From: Asterella californica
Lineage: Eukaryota > Streptophyta > Marchantiopsida > Marchantiales > Aytoniaceae
Reading direction: 5' to 3'
Assembly: GCA_036924285.1 (NCBI GenBank)
Contig: JAYKYS010000001.1
Span: 37,323,501-37,387,500 of the forward strand
DNA: 64,000 nucleotides
In this document: positions 12,882-23,668 of the stretch, piece by piece
Numbering within the stretch: position 1 is the first letter of the stretch
Layout: the number at the start of each line of letters is the position of its first letter
Notes under the pieces: generated by a model
Seen by the model: the letters and a program-made list of their open reading frames with translations, nothing else
Database searches by the model: none
Told to the model about the DNA's origin: nothing
Position numbers and translations under genes: made by a program

Positions 12882-13320
12882 GACTGTACAAATTTTCAGA
12901 GAACTGAAATTTGTATATTTTCACTTCCCTCATGGTTGTCAACCCCCTCCACTTTGAAAAATTCTTTCTCCCTCTTCAGACCTCATCTTCTCATGATTTA
13001 TTTTGTCCTGGATAGCTTATCAACCACTCTAAAACACTGGAAAGTTTCTCAGGAAAATAAAATTCATAGAAAATCTGACACCGACTGTAAACTTTTTCCA
13101 GATAACAGAATTCCTCAACTCTCACGTATAGACCCCCTCAACTTTGAAAATTCATTGCTCCCTCTCTAGACCACCTTTTCCTATGATTTCTTTTGTCTTA
13201 GATAGGTTATCAGCCAATCTAAAACACTGAAAAGTTTCACAAGAAAATAAAATTCACAGAAAAGTTGACAGCGACTGTACAAATTTTCCAGAGAGCAGAA
13301 TTTCTAAACTCACAAATTTA
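12882..13320. repeat. About 190-200-bp imperfect tandem repeat in element B leader
   Basis: Units begin with GACTGTAAA or GACTGTACAAATTTT at 12882, 13083 and 13273, the third being partial. Each unit carries the blocks CCCCTCAACTTTG, ACACTG(G)AAAGTTTC and AAAATAAAATTCA. The same array is found in element A at 55426-55860, so it is an old part of the family leader rather than a new expansion. Confidence 0.75.
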
Positions 13321-13646
13321 TCTCCTCTAATAACTTTTCTCTCCTCCTTTCTCTACAACTCTTGTTGCACCCTCTTTCAACTCTCCTCAAACTCTTTCTA
13401 AGTGAACAAGATGTAAAGAATGACTTCGAACGCGTCATATATTACTACGGGATACACGAAAGGTTCTAATGTTGCTAACATCGGGTTAGCTCTCTCTCCT
13501 CCCAACGTTCTCTCCATGTGCTCTCTCATAATCTCCTTTTGTCGAATATAGAACTGAACTCTAAACATCGTTCAACGATCCCTTCAAGTGAGATCCCGGC
13601 AATGGAACAAAAAATGTAAACCCTCCGCGGTCCTATCGATCAAATA

Positions 13647-13669
13647 CCCCCTCCCCCCCCCCCCCCCCC
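13647..13669. repeat. Poly-C run in 5' LTR of element B
   Basis: A run of 17 uninterrupted C at 13653-13669 follows CCCCCT. The partner LTR and both LTRs of element A have only five or six C here. It is a post-insertion slippage expansion or an assembly/sequencing artefact. Confidence 0.85.
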
Positions 13670-13979
13670 GATCTCTCAACCTCCACGATCGTCATCCACG
13701 AATCTGCAACATGTCGGGCCTGTCTCTCACTCAGGGGTCACCTCTGATGACTTTGATGGAAGCACACCATAAACTTGAAGGGAAAATGCTGAGTTCACTC
13801 ATTCATACACCCACAAACTTATCAACTAAAAATCTCCTTAAACACCTTAACTAAAACCCTCCATTCTAACGACGTCTCTCAAGTTCTCACATGCTAAAAA
13901 TATCCCACACTCTCTATATTACTCAAGTTGTCATTACGACAATGTGAAAACAAGGATGAGGAGCTCTTCTCTACTCCTC

Positions 13980-13987
13980 TATTTATA
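13980..13987 (-). promoter_or_regulatory. TATA box in 5' LTR of element B
   Basis: The minus strand reads TATAAATA, about 560 bp inside the LTR and conserved in all four LTRs of the family. This fits the start of the transcribed R region, by position and motif only. Confidence 0.6.
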
Positions 13988-14545
13988 CATTCTAGGTTTT
14001 TACTTTGGTACCCTTCTGTAACTCAGCCGTAACTACTTTTACCGGGTTTTACTAAGATATTACTTAAGGTAAAAGTATTGATCACATGGGCTTTTTACCT
14101 TTTCACATGGGCTTATTCCTTCAAAGTCAACAACTTCTAGAAGGATTCTGGAATATTCTCAAGGAATCTCGAATTTCCACCCCCCCTCTACACTAGGACC
14201 CACTAAAAAGGAAACATGTGGAATCTCTTCTTGTTTTTAATGCCCACAAAGTCCACAACTTTAATCCAACCACTAATATAAAGTCAAAAAGGAGATAAGG
14301 GATACTTTCCACCCCCTTTCTACCTTTTAGACAAGATGACAAGATAGTAGTGCTCACTCTTTAGCAAATATCTGAATTCTGCCAAAAGTACAGCTAAGTT
14401 TAACCATAACTAACTTTTAGCTAGTCATGACTAACTTGATACCTCCTTAAAATACTTTGGCAGCAAATAAACATTCTCAACACTTAGTTATAACTAAACA
14501 CCTTACTAATAGACAAACTTCCTATGTGTAACATAGGTCGTTACA

Positions 14546-15688
14546 GTACCCCTGAGTCGTAGAGGGAGTTTCACCTTGATGTTCAATCTTCATCCAAGGG
14601 AGTGGGACTTTGGTCTTCTCACCCGGCTTGGGTGTAGGATTGGGAAACCTTAAACGATGTCTTCTCCAATCGGTATTTACATTTGCAGTATACATCCATG
14701 GTGTTCCTATCAACACCTGATATCCAACCTTAGCTACACGTCGCAAAATGATGTAAGTGAGATAAAAAGATACTCCTCCAATTACCGTCAAGACATCTTT
14801 CAGTTGTCCCAAAGGTCGTCTTCTGGTCTGGTCCACCATTCTGAGGATTCTCGGAGTAGGCTAGAACTCAGTGAAGCCTAGGACATGCGCAGTTTCTTCA
14901 GTCATGATGTTAACTCCGGAGCCGGAATCAATGGGTACCTTCTTCAGAAAACAGCCATGGATCTCCATATCAAGTTCTGGGGCTCTCAAGTCCTCAGCTC
15001 TATCTTTAGGATCAGGGTACTCTGAGGAAGTTTCATTGTTCTTCTCTTCCTCGATCCTCGAAGGACAGATTGTAACAATTTCTTGTAACCAGCATTGTCA
15101 TCCAAAAGCTGTTGGAAGGTTACATTTGCCTTCTGATTCCACAAATCTCACAAGAAGTCACCAGTCACTCTTCTCGCTTCAGAAGAGTGACTGATGTTTC
15201 CAACAAAGAAGATGTAGGAGCTGTTTCCTTGGGTGGAAGATCCAAATGGTGTCTTCTTTCAACTGGAAGCTGTTCCCGTGAGACAGGGGCTACCGTAGTC
15301 GGTGGAGGAAGCTGCTGTACTATCTTCCGTCGCTTCTCCAGCTCTTCTTGCATGATCGCTTCAACTTCTTGCCTAATGTCAGGAGCAAAGTACTTCGGAT
15401 CTTCTCTGTCGTAAGCAGGAGAAGAAGGCCGCTCAGGGGAAGATGACCTCTCCTTACGTTTCTTCTTCTTCTTGATCTCCTTCTGACAGGATTTTGACTT
15501 CCTTTTGCTTCTGGTACTTACCTTGAATACTGCTTCATCCAAGACTTCTTCTGGAGGTCAGCTATCAGAGTCCGGACAAAGGCTCCACACAGTGTCATCC
15601 GTCAAAGTGAAAGATGAAGCTGCCTCAAGTGACTTCGTCTTCTGAGCTGCAGTCGTCTTTTGCAGCTGAAGTTTCTTTCCTTCGCGCT
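14546..15688 (-). pseudogene. gag-pro: C-terminal gag and protease of family-1 element C
   Basis: This continues element C upstream of the B insertion. The open stretch 15165-15542 is a lysine-rich then proline-rich gag tail (KKKKKRKERSSSPERPSS). The protease follows at about 14700-14960, with the active-site region PIDSGSGVN and the flap/C-terminal segment VGYQVLIGTPWMY. Frameshifts and stops separate the pieces. At 15688 gag is cut by the LTR of the oppositely oriented element G. The homologous regions of G (27165-28338) and H (28600-29966) show what is missing. Confidence 0.85.
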
Positions 15689-17745
15689 TGTGGTGCCCAC
15701 AATTTACAGGATTCACGAATTTTTGAAAATTTTAAGGTTAAGAACTTGTTTGTATAACTGAAGAAGCTTTGTTACTTAAGATTACGGCTTCCTTAGAAGG
15801 AAGATGATCTTACGATCTTTTTCGCAATAAGAAGTTGACTTCTTCCGAGAAGCGTCTTCTCAGTTGTATCTTTCGAAGACAAAAGACAGCGGAAGACGGA
15901 AGACACGTATCTTCCGGAAGACAACGACCGCAGAAGCCTAAACCGCGTATTCCTCAGTAAAGGAGTAAGTGTACCTACCAGGTAGCACCAACGTAGTAGG
16001 TAAGTCAGGAAGGTCGAGTAGGTCGAGGACCCCTAAACTGCACGAGAAGATATGAAGCAAGTGCATTAGCGCAGAAACCCTACCGCTTTCCGCATCGAGG
16101 TCGGTTTGTGCCTAAAAGATCGAATTGAGAGAAGATTGCATTGAGAGGTGATCGAATTGAGTGAGGGCCAGCAGAGTGAAATTGAGTAGAGCCAAGATCG
16201 ATTCGCAGCTAGAAAGAAGGCGAGGGAGAATTGCTGAGAGCAAGAAGCACATCGAGCTGAAGGATTCTTCTGTAGACTCCCAGAAGTAGACATTGAAGGA
16301 CGATTGAGAAGAATCGGAGGTGGAGTCTTGTTCGATTGAGAAGTGACAAGACATTGACGGCAGCAGCAGCTTTGTGGAGTCGCATTAGAGCTGGAGACGG
16401 AGTCGGAAGCACGCAAAAGACTGAAGACACTACGGAAGCAGACAGAAGATTGTTTGAGGTTCTTCTCATGTTCTCTTCCCTTCCACCCTGCTTCTCGCCT
16501 CTTGTTTGGTATCCCCCGCGCTTCTCCGGTTGTTTGCAGGCAAACCAATCGATCGATTCTCCATCCCGCATTTTCCTTCTGAGAAATTGGGTGCGGAAGC
16601 GCTGCCCAATTTTTGACAATCATCTTCTAGCTTCTTCCCGAGCTGCAATTGAGCTTCCCTGACTGTCGTTCACAAATTCGACCTCGCAGCTATCAATTTC
16701 CCTACCCTACCGCACCTCTACTCCCATATCCCTGAACAGAAGACGCTTTAGAAGATCTGAACATCTTCGGAAGACGTCTCTGAAATCTAACATTCTTCAG
16801 AAGACGCTTCTGGATGTCTGAAGTCTTCGGAAGACGACTGTGTGTAATTCGTATCGAGAGTCGATTGGATTTGCTTTTGTGTTGAGAGAGGCTTGGTACG
16901 AATCCTGAGTGATTTGGTGAGTTGTGCGAGAAGCTGAAAGTTGAGAACCAGGCCTATGCCTCCTGATCTTCCGAGCTTCTCAAATCCACATCTTCCTAGA
17001 GAGATTAGAAGACTGGAAAGGCTGACAGAATGCGTGAGAAGACGGAGGGTCCGTTACGGGTCTCTTCTGTCCGATCCATAGCAGCCTATTCCTTCTTCTT
17101 CCCGAACTTAGAAGAGAGTTGTGAGAAGTCTTGCTGACAGAATATGGAGAGAATAGTCGAGGGTCATGTCTTCCCATCATGCAGCAAGTTTCTTCTGAGT
17201 GTCTATGAGAGGTGAGGAGTCAGAAGAACAGAGTGCGAGTGTCTTGTGTCTGTTGAGAGGTTAGATTGCGTGTAAGAAGCATAAGACAAGTGAGACCAAT
17301 GAAGAGAAGTCTGGCTTCGGGAAGTCTTCCGAGCCTGGCTTCTTAGTGAATCGGAAGCTGTCTTGGGAGTCTTCCTAGAGACCACTGTCACCGCAGGAGC
17401 CCACGACCATCTTCTGAACTTTTCATACGCTATACTTCTCGCATATTTTGTATCTTCTGTTAAGAAGTAGGATGTAATGCAAGGTGGGTTGTCTTCTTAG
17501 AAATCCATGCGAGGCCTTGCTTAGTTAGGATTGTTTAGATATAGCTCGAAAGACGAGAAGAGCCTAGGAAGCACTGTTAGAATCCCGGAAGACGGAGTAG
17601 CTGTCTTCTGAGAGTGGAAGCTAGACTGTGAGAACTTGGGAAGGACTGAGCCTTCGGCTCATGGTAAGTACGTTTAGTGCTTACCGTGAGTGACTTAATG
17701 CAATAGAGTTTCAAGTATGTCGATGCATCCTCGAGGGTTGGTGTT
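15689..17745 (+). repeat. 5' LTR of element G, first segment
   Basis: This aligns along its whole length with 17746-19750, 44221-46250 and the reverse of 61790-63790, all TGTGGTGCCC-starting LTRs. It carries the GCATTAGCGC block near 16050 and the common ATGTCGATGCATCC sequence just before the break at 17745. No intact gene is present. The several 60-185-codon frames here are not shared between copies. Confidence 0.85.
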
Positions 17746-19723
17746 TGTGGTGCCCACAAATTACAGGATGCACGAATTTTTGAAATTTTTAAGAATAATA
17801 ACTTGTTTGTATAACTGAGGAAGCGTTGTTACTTAAGGTTACGTCTTCCTTAACAGGAAGATGATCTTAAGAGCTGTTTGTAATAAGAAGTTGACTTCTT
17901 CGGAAGACGACCGTCTTCGGAAGAGCGTCTTCTCAGTTGCGTCTTCAGAAGACGGGAAGACGGCAGAAGATGAGAAGACGGCGGAAGACACCTATCTTCC
18001 AGAAGACAGCGACCTCAAAGGACCAATCACGAGTTTTCGGATAAGACGGTAGGTGTACCTACTGGGGCGCACCGAATAGGTAGGTAGATCAGGAAGACAC
18101 CCAAGGTCGAGAACCCCTAATCTGCGGGGAAGATGCATGAGGAAGCACATTAGGCGCATTCCAACTTCCCGCAGCACAGCGCGCTTGAGAAGATCAATTG
18201 AGAGAGTGAGCTTCGCGAGTTAGCATTGAGAGAGGAATCGAGTGAGACATCGAGGTAGGAGAGAACAAGTTGGCAGCTAGGCGAATGTTGAGATCGAATT
18301 GCTAGAGCACAAACAGCAGAGAGAGCGAAGGCGTTTCTGTGGAGCTTCCAAGAAGCTGATAGTGGAGAGTGGCGAGTAGAAGCGAAGGTGGAATCGAGGT
18401 GTGGACGGAAATTGACAGCAGGCGCAGTCGAGATGAGTCGCATTGGAAGTTAGGACAAGAGCCAGAAGCGCGCGGAGGTCGAAGGCAACTCGGGGAACCG
18501 AAGAAGACTGTAGAGGTTCTTTCTCCTGTTCTTTCCCCTTCCCACTTCTTCTCGCCATTGTCTGGTACTCCCCGCGCTTCCCTGATTGTGTGCAGGCAGC
18601 CTGATCGATTACCCCCACCTCCCCATTCTTTCTATTTGAGACATTGGGCGCGGAAGCGCTGCCCAAATTCTGTCAAGACATCTCCTTGCTTCTTCCCGAG
18701 CTCAATTCGAGCTTCCCTACTCCTAGTCTTCAAATTGGAGACCCCAACTATCAATTTCCCTACCCTACTACCTCTCTACCCCCGAAACTTGGAACAGAAG
18801 ACGATTCGGAAGATGGGAACATCTTCGGAAGACGCTTCTTAACCTTGACTGTCTTCGGAAGTCGACTGAACACAATTCGTATCAAGAGTGGATTTGCTTT
18901 GGTTTTGTGTTTAGAGAGACTTGGTACGAATCTTGAGTGGTGTGGTGAGTTGTGTTGTTATTTCGAGAAGTTGGAAGTCGGAAACTAGGCCTATGCCTCC
19001 TGGTCTTCCAAGCTTCTCAACTCCCCATCTTCCTAGAGAGACTAGAAGATTGGAAGGCTGGCAAAATGAGCGAGAAGACGCGAGGGTCCATTCGGGTCTC
19101 TTCTGTCCGATCCATAGCAGCCGTTCCTTCTTCTTCCCGAACTTAGAAGAGAGTTGTGAGAAGTCTTGCTGGCAGAATCTGGAGGGAATGGTCGAGGGTC
19201 ATGTCTTCCCATCATGCAGCAAGCTTCTTCTGCGTGCGTATGAGAGGTGAGAAGTCAGAAGAACAGAGTGCAGTTGTCTTGAGTCTGTTGTGAGGATAGA
19301 TTGCGCGTAGGAAGACGAAGACAGGTGAGACTAGTGAAGGGAAGTCTGACTTCGGGAAGTCTTCCGAGAAAGACATTGAATCGGAAGCTGTCTCGAGTGT
19401 CTTCCCAGAGACCACTGTCACCGCAGGAGCCCGCAACCATCTTCTGAACCTTTCTTATACTCTACTTCTCGCATATCTTGTATCTTCTGATAGGAAGTAG
19501 GATGTAATGCAAGGTGGGTTGTCTTCTTGGTAATCCATGCGAGGCCTTGCTTAGATAGGATTGTTTAGATATAGCTCGAAAGACGAGAGCTATCTAGGTA
19601 GTACTGTTAGAATCCCAGAAGACGGAGTAGCTGTCTTCTGGAAGACTAGTTTCGTCTTCTGAGAAGTAGAAGCTAGACTGTGGGCATTCGGGAAGAACTG
19701 AGCCTTCAGCTCATAGTAGGTGC

Positions 19724-22027
19724 TTGTGGTTTAGTGCAACAGATCTTCCAGGTATGTCGATGCATCCGCGGGGCTTGGTGTTACCAGCGGCAGAATTGGC
19801 GGAGGCCACTCCTTTCCTCAAGGAGTTGGGTCTCGACTTCTTCCTGTGGGATTGGAACCTCGCAGATCAAGGGCTTCTGGAGGAGGTGTGGGCAGCGTTA
19901 CCACCGCGTAACCGTGTACCTGCGAAGGCAGGAGTAGCCCGGGGAAGACCGTCTTCCTGGACTGAAGACTGGTGGCGTAAGGCGTTTCACAGGCCTGAGT
20001 CCGAGAACCGAGGATATTGGTACGAGAAGAAGATCTTGCATAGGATTGTGAGTTCGTGGCATGTGCTTGGGAGCACCACCTGCTTTTTCATGGAAGACAG
20101 GCAGGGGAGGAACGGTTGGAAGATAGAATCTTACCGGGAGCCGAAGAAGCGCCTCCTGGCGAAGTTATTTCTGCATCTCTTTCCCAAGGGGAAAGTGCAG
20201 AAGACAAGGTACTTAGGAGATCAAGACGTGGAGTTCTTGGAATCAGTGTGGGATGACGGAGTGCCCATCTACTGGGGCGCGTACATCCACAACTATGTAC
20301 AGACGGAGTAAGCATACTTAGGTACCCCGACGGGAGGACACCTGACGCCCTTCCTCTGCTACTTGTATGTAGCCATGGGGGATCTTAGGGAAGATCAGCT
20401 GGCAGTGTATGGGCCAACGGAGCGACAGGAGGTGAAGGAGGAGACCTCGGAAGACGATGACCGAGCGGCAGCTGCAACGCCCCCTCCCACTCTGATGTCA
20501 CAGCTGAGGCCCGGCTCTCACCAGAAGACGCTTCTAGTAAGGGAAGATGAGTCTAGTGGGTCAGAAGACGCCACGCCACTGAGGAAGATGGGTCCCAGAA
20601 GTGTACCGAGGACACTCATCTCCCTCATTCACTCAGGATCGGAGTCCGACTCGGAAGAAGACCTGCTGAGTACCCGATCGGAGCAGAAGACTGCTTCTGC
20701 AACGCCTAGGAGTCTTCCGAAGACTCCAAAAGACGAAGGATGGATGGGCGCTCTTGCTGCGATACGAGGAAGCGCAAAGAAGAGAGCCGCTCCTGCCATG
20801 AGGAGTCTTCCACCCCGGAAGATGAGAAGAGTAGCTTCTTCTCGTGCGCAGAAGATGAAGGCCGTAGTAGTGGAAGAGGCTTCCTTGCCTCTGGAAGACG
20901 AAGTCGACACCATGGAGGAGTTCAGTGCCTACTTCCAGAAGGAGATCCAGCCCGCTATGGAGTTGCTGGAGAGGAGAGCAAGGGCTCAGGAGAAGCCCTT
21001 ACAACCTGGATTCGGCCTGCGCACCTTGCTGCGACAGGGGGAAGACCAGAAGAAGACGGAGTCGCTGGAAGCTAGCCTCCGCACTACGGAGAAGCTTGCA
21101 GCCAGGTACAAGGCGGAAGCAGCCGCTTCTGCCAAGGAGCTAGTACAGCTTCGGAAGAGCAACCAGGAGTTGCAGGCGCGGGTACAGCAGCGCAATCAGG
21201 AAGTCACCCGAGTGCGGGAGAAGATCACCGCCCTCGCAGAAGAGCAGACCATATGGAAGACGCAGCGAGAAGCCGCGGAAGCGCGAGCTGCAGCTGAGAA
21301 GACGCAGAGGGAAGCAGCAGAAGCCCGTGCACAGAAGATGTTGGCACAGTCGGTGGAAGCGCTTCGAAAGAAGTTCAACTACACCGCGGGTAGGAAGTTA
21401 CTTACTTTAGCTAGAGGATGGGATAGCGAGTCCAGAGCGATGTTGGTGGAATGTCGGGAGAGTATGTTCAGGTACTTGGATAGACAGATAGAGAGAGTGA
21501 AGACACTTTATGGTCTTCCCTCGCTTCCGACACCTGCAACCGTCTCTTCCTACGCTCCAGCACCATCGACTGGATCCGGAATGGAGAAGGAGGAGTTCGA
21601 TCTCGCTGTGCACTTGGTGGTGACAGCGTTGGAAGACGAGAAGACTCCAGAAGACGCCCCGGAAAACAAGATGTCTTCTGGAAGACAGGAAGACGAGCCG
21701 TCTTCCCATGTATTCCGCGTGGAGGAAGCGACTTCCCCGGATCCCCATGAGGTCCCCATGGCCCCTAGTCCCGCACCCGTGCCTCAGAATACGGAAGAAG
21801 CACCGGTCGACTTCGCTTCCCAGAAGACGCTTCTGTCTTCCGAAGCAGAAGCCGAAGCCGAGGAAGACGCAGCAGCAGCGACAACAGAGCCAGCAAGAGA
21901 CGAAGAAGAGGAAGCCACCTCAGTGACACCCGAGGTAACTGCAGGGCTTTCTAGCTTATCAGAAGCCGCATTAGGAGCTCCGATAGGAGCAGATCAGGTA
22001 GAGATTGCCTCCGTGCAATCTGAGTAG
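19724..22027 (+). pseudogene. LTR-encoded protein, about 766 codons with one internal stop
   Basis: The frame is open from 19724 to 22027 except for a TAA at 20309-20311 (CTA in the copy at 46195). The first ~245 residues form a Trp-rich globular region (FLWDWNLADQGLLEEVW, TEDWWRK, VPIYWGAYIHNYVQTE, GGHLTPF). A Ser/Glu/Asp-rich linker and a basic stretch follow (PRKMRRVASSRAQK, a possible nuclear signal). Then comes a long predicted coiled coil rich in Glu, Gln, Ala and Arg with heptad-like REAAEARA repeats, and an acidic Pro/Ser tail. I do not recognise the family. The first region faintly recalls putative plant transposon proteins, but this is a guess. Homologous frames sit in every other family-1 LTR here. 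Start uncertain: Met 1, or Met 11 (MSMHPRG) shared by more copies. Confidence 0.7.
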
Positions 22028-22791
22028 TTAGTAACTCCATTTTCAAATATAGTATAATCGAACATGCTATCTTAAGGATGGCAGTTTTCCCATGTAATAT
22101 TAGTTAGGACACCATGTGGCAGCATAGGTAGCGTAGGAAGGACAAGGTGGATGACCAATTCGGGCAGGGGAACCGCTTGCATGTGAGGTGACAATCTCCT
22201 GTCAGCGTCTCTCTCTCCCTGGTGGTCGCCTCCCCTGGTTCTCACAGTGGCAGCATAAGTAGGATAGCAGAGTAGGAGATAAGGCTCTGTCAGTTCTGCC
22301 AGTTCTGTAGAATTCTGTAGTAACTGAACATACACACCGATTCTACAGGCAGGCAGGCGAGACACATTAGAGCAGAGACAGTCTTAGCGCACTACACCCG
22401 TCGTTGGAAACATACGAATAGTCTTGGAATATACCGGAGGGATCTACATACTCGCGCCAGCAATGGTTCGACGATGTAGATAGAAGTAGTGGACAGTCTA
22501 GGAACAAGGAACGGCATCCTCGTGCAGTCTTGTTAGCTAGGTTGGTGTGTCGAGGAGTAGACGCAGGAAGTAGAGGGAGTGAGCTTCCCAATGCTATTGT
22601 GACTTCTTCTCGGAGAATAGATTGTGGATTTGAGTGCAGAAGCTTTGTCCATGTCTTCTAGATGGTGGGTTCATTGAATTCGCTCCCAATTATGCATGGG
22701 AAGTGTTCTTCTTGAGTGGCGGTGACTGTCAGCAGTTGTGGAAGTGTAGCTTGACTCGTTCAGTAGAGCACTTGGGATCTACGTACGAACG

Positions 22792-22819
22792 GTCTTCTGG
22801 GTAAGGGATCCCAGAAGAC
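22792..22819. other. Perfect 10-bp hairpin with GAAGAC arms
   Basis: GTCTTCTGGG (22792-22801) pairs perfectly with CCCAGAAGAC (22810-22819) across an 8-base loop. The same hairpin is present in the LTR at about 58859-58887, and an imperfect form occurs near 43240. It lies in the non-coding 3' part of the LTR. Confidence 0.6.
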
Positions 22820-23038
22820 AGAGCAGTCAGAGCAGCGAAGTGAAGAAGAAAGAAGCCTTCTTCTCGCAACAGAAGACGACATCCTCGAGTAGAAGACGGT
22901 GCAACAGTACTCACGTTTGTTGTCTTCCTCCCCAAACTATTACAAGCAGGGATGGCTTGTTAGTCAGGATCCGGACTAGAAGCCTGTCGGAATCTTAATT
23001 TACTCTTTTCATCTTGTTTTCTCTTGTTTGGCTTTTCT

Positions 23039-23090
23039 CATCTTCCCCATCATCTTCCCCCATCTTCCCCATCTTCCCCATCTTCTTACC
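23039..23090. repeat. CATCTTCCC simple repeat
   Basis: An interrupted array of CATCTTCCC/CATCTTCCCC units lies inside the solo LTR. Related arrays occur at the equivalent place in other copies, for example 40541-40580. Confidence 0.7.
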
Positions 23091-23668
23091 TTCTTCTAGT
23101 GAGTTTCCGATACTTCTATTGAGCTTCCGTGAAAGTGAATGTCGTTGTAGTGCTGCAGGAAGACAACTTCCGTAGGCAGAAGCCTGGGAAAGCTACAGGA
23201 GGCATACACCCTGTGATTGATCTAACCCGTTGGAATGTGAGTGTGAGAATAAGATGTAACGACCGTTGCTAGTCGACTTCTGCGAAGCAGGACAGCCTTC
23301 TGGAGGTGTGAGAGGACGAGTTGAACCCCCAGAAGACGAGAATCGCTTCGGGAAGACGGCATCGAGAAGACCGGAAGAAGCAATCTGGAAGGAGGAAGAT
23401 CGTCTTCCCGAACTTCTCTGTGAATAGTTGTGTGATATTGTAATTGATAGTTGTTTGTCTGGGTCCAGAGCACCATTTGGCGTGTCTGGAAGACGTGTGG
23501 TTTTGTGTAGTTTTGTGAGAAGACGGGATTTCTAGACAAAACCCGTGTGTTTGTGTGTTTAAACCGATCTTAGAACTTAGAGCAGCATTACTTGTGCAAA
23601 TCCTCTGTGGGAACGATATCTTGTATACTAAATGGGCAAAAGGAGAAATCCTTCGTCACTACAGTGTT

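Larger units (their letters stand above)
5786..14545 (-). mobile_element. Family-2 Ty3/Gypsy retrotransposon copy B, complete but inactive
   Basis: A full-length 8.76-kb element sits on the minus strand, bounded by LTRs at 13615-14545 (5') and 5786-6700 (3'). It interrupts element C and is flanked by the 4-bp duplication GTAC (5782-5785 and 14546-14549). The uninterrupted paralogue in element H at 28593-28596 shows the same site with one GTAC, confirming the duplication. Order from the 5' LTR: leader with a tandem repeat, ORF1 (broken), ORF2 (zinc knuckle), then gag-pol with four lesions. It is the same family as copy A at 48309-57073, but older: its LTRs differ at about ten sites plus a C-run expansion. 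Confidence 0.95.
13615..14545 (-). repeat. 5' LTR of element B
   Basis: This is a 931-bp terminal repeat, 16 bp longer than its partner at 5786-6700. Most of the difference is a C-run. It begins TGTAACGACC at 14545 on the minus strand and ends at 13615. The tRNA-primer region follows at about 13591-13612 but carries changes relative to element A. Confidence 0.93.
17746..23663 (+). mobile_element. Solo LTR of family 1, 5.9 kb, complete
   Basis: This is a single 5918-bp LTR with TG...CA ends (TGTGGTGCCC to CGTCACTACA), flanked by the 5-bp duplication GTGTT (17741-17745 and 23664-23668). It is inserted in the LTR of element G, and the uninterrupted site (GGTGTTACC) is seen in other copies. Its ends match those of the LTRs of structured elements: the start follows integrase in element C, and the end precedes the primer site in element H. 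It is therefore an LTR and not a DNA transposon. An ORF occupies positions 19724-22027. About 1.6 kb of non-coding sequence follows. GAAGAC/GTCTTC motifs are very dense, for example nine in 17903-18007. Confidence 0.9.

Noticed and set aside
16066..16662. Overlapping 60-185-codon frames on both strands (for example 16066-16623)
   Set aside because: They lie in the non-coding first third of the LTR, have low-complexity composition and are not preserved in the homologous LTRs at 18300, 44900 and 63000.
17880..18010. CRISPR-like array, because of repeated GAAGAC blocks
   Set aside because: The repeats are six to ten bases with irregular spacing on both strands, and the context is a plant retrotransposon.
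20629..21759. Reverse-strand frames of 70-110 codons opposite the LTR ORF
   Set aside because: They are shadows of the GAAGAC-rich coding strand and contain no domain.
19724..22027. Host gene for a coiled-coil protein captured in one LTR
   Set aside because: The frame is in every family-1 LTR in the window (G, H, two nested LTRs, solo LTR), so it belongs to the element. An ancient host origin remains possible but cannot be shown here.
17746..23663. DNA transposon with imperfect terminal inverted repeats (TGTGGTG / CACTACA) and 5-bp duplication
   Set aside because: The same left end follows integrase and a purine tract in element C, and the same right end precedes a tRNA primer site in element H, so these are LTR ends. 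The inverted similarity is only seven bases with one mismatch.
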